Assembly: GCF_000970795.1 (NCBI RefSeq)
Contig: NZ_KQ034028.1
Span: 197,475-261,474, forward strand
Length of the DNA: 64,000 nucleotides
From: Bombilactobacillus mellifer
Lineage (GTDB): Bacteria; Bacillota; Bacilli; Lactobacillales; Lactobacillaceae
Direction: 5' to 3'
The notes beneath the pieces are model-generated. The model made no database searches, was not told the origin of the DNA, and worked only from the letters and a program-made list of their open reading frames with translations. The position numbers were made by a program, and so were the translations under genes. This document shows positions 63,890-64,000 of this stretch, piece by piece (the stretch's first letter is position 1; each line of letters starts with the position of its first letter).

Positions 63890-64000
63890 TGGCTTCCTCC
63901 GATAATTAATCATCCAGTAGCGCGATTTGCCAAATAGCCAACATGGTACTCGTCCATGAAACATAATGCGAAGTATGTTAACGACAGCATCTTGAGGGAG
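63890..64000 (-). CDS. possible 3' end of a phage gene (partial, uncertain frame)
   Basis: On the minus strand one frame from the edge reads MDEYHVGYLANRATG and stops just before the small gene. Another frame is open throughout and joins the 46-residue gene. I cannot choose between them from 111 bases. Confidence 0.3.

Overview
The window looks like a chromosomal segment of a low-to-moderate GC Gram-positive bacterium of the Lactobacillaceae. The reasons are strong AGGAGG-type ribosome binding sites, frequent TTG and GTG starts, hairpin plus U-run terminators, HelD, a Lactobacillus-type RpoN, a citM-citCDEFXG citrate cluster and a lipoprotein OppA. I cannot name the genus from sequence alone. 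Most genes are core-like metabolism. From about 44.7 kb onward accessory and AT-richer material appears, and the last 1.4 kb looks phage- or integrative-element-derived.

Regions 0-7 kb: a GNAT acetyltransferase, a metallophosphoesterase, an ATP-grasp enzyme that seems to start at an ATT codon, a UspA protein, then a three-flavin enoate-reductase-like protein with a stand-alone FMN reductase. This pair resembles hydroxycinnamate reductase HcrB/HcrA. ApbE, the enzyme that would attach its covalent FMN, lies next door on the other strand. 9-19 kb: a fumarate reductase flavoprotein behind a highly structured leader, an alpha/beta hydrolase, a CitI-like SorC regulator and the complete citrate lyase operon, malic enzyme/oxaloacetate decarboxylase first. 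No citrate carrier is present. Together these genes could use citrate and fumarate as electron sinks, with oxaloacetate reaching pyruvate through CitM.

19-44 kb: a mannose-family PTS (IIB, fused IIC-IID) with an M20 amidohydrolase and divergent RpiR regulator, a proline iminopeptidase-like hydrolase, OppA, a GntR-ABC unit, HelD, an MFS carrier, a succinate-semialdehyde dehydrogenase, a D-2-hydroxyacid dehydrogenase, sigma-54, a HAD phosphatase, a DAACS symporter, an amino acid permease, an SGNH esterase, pantothenate kinase and GMP synthase.

44.7-64 kb: an AT-rich ABC/LytTR/DUF3021 cassette; a 1-kb gene-free stretch; a divergently isolated XRE-ImmA/IrrE plus repeat-tailed protein pair; PadR plus a membrane protein; an aldo/keto reductase behind a second structured leader with mutually exclusive stems; MerR/cupin/AKR; a frameshifted ABC exporter; TetR plus quinone-reductase-like flavoprotein; two decayed genes (sugar acetyltransferase, AKR) around an intact AKR; a LysR regulator with a perfect inverted repeat; a decayed RelB/DinJ antitoxin; and a DUF2815 phage protein. 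Best candidates for something undescribed are the two structured leaders, the ImmA/repeat-tail pair and the HcrB-like flavoenzyme module. Functions are assigned by family recognition from memory; no database search was run.
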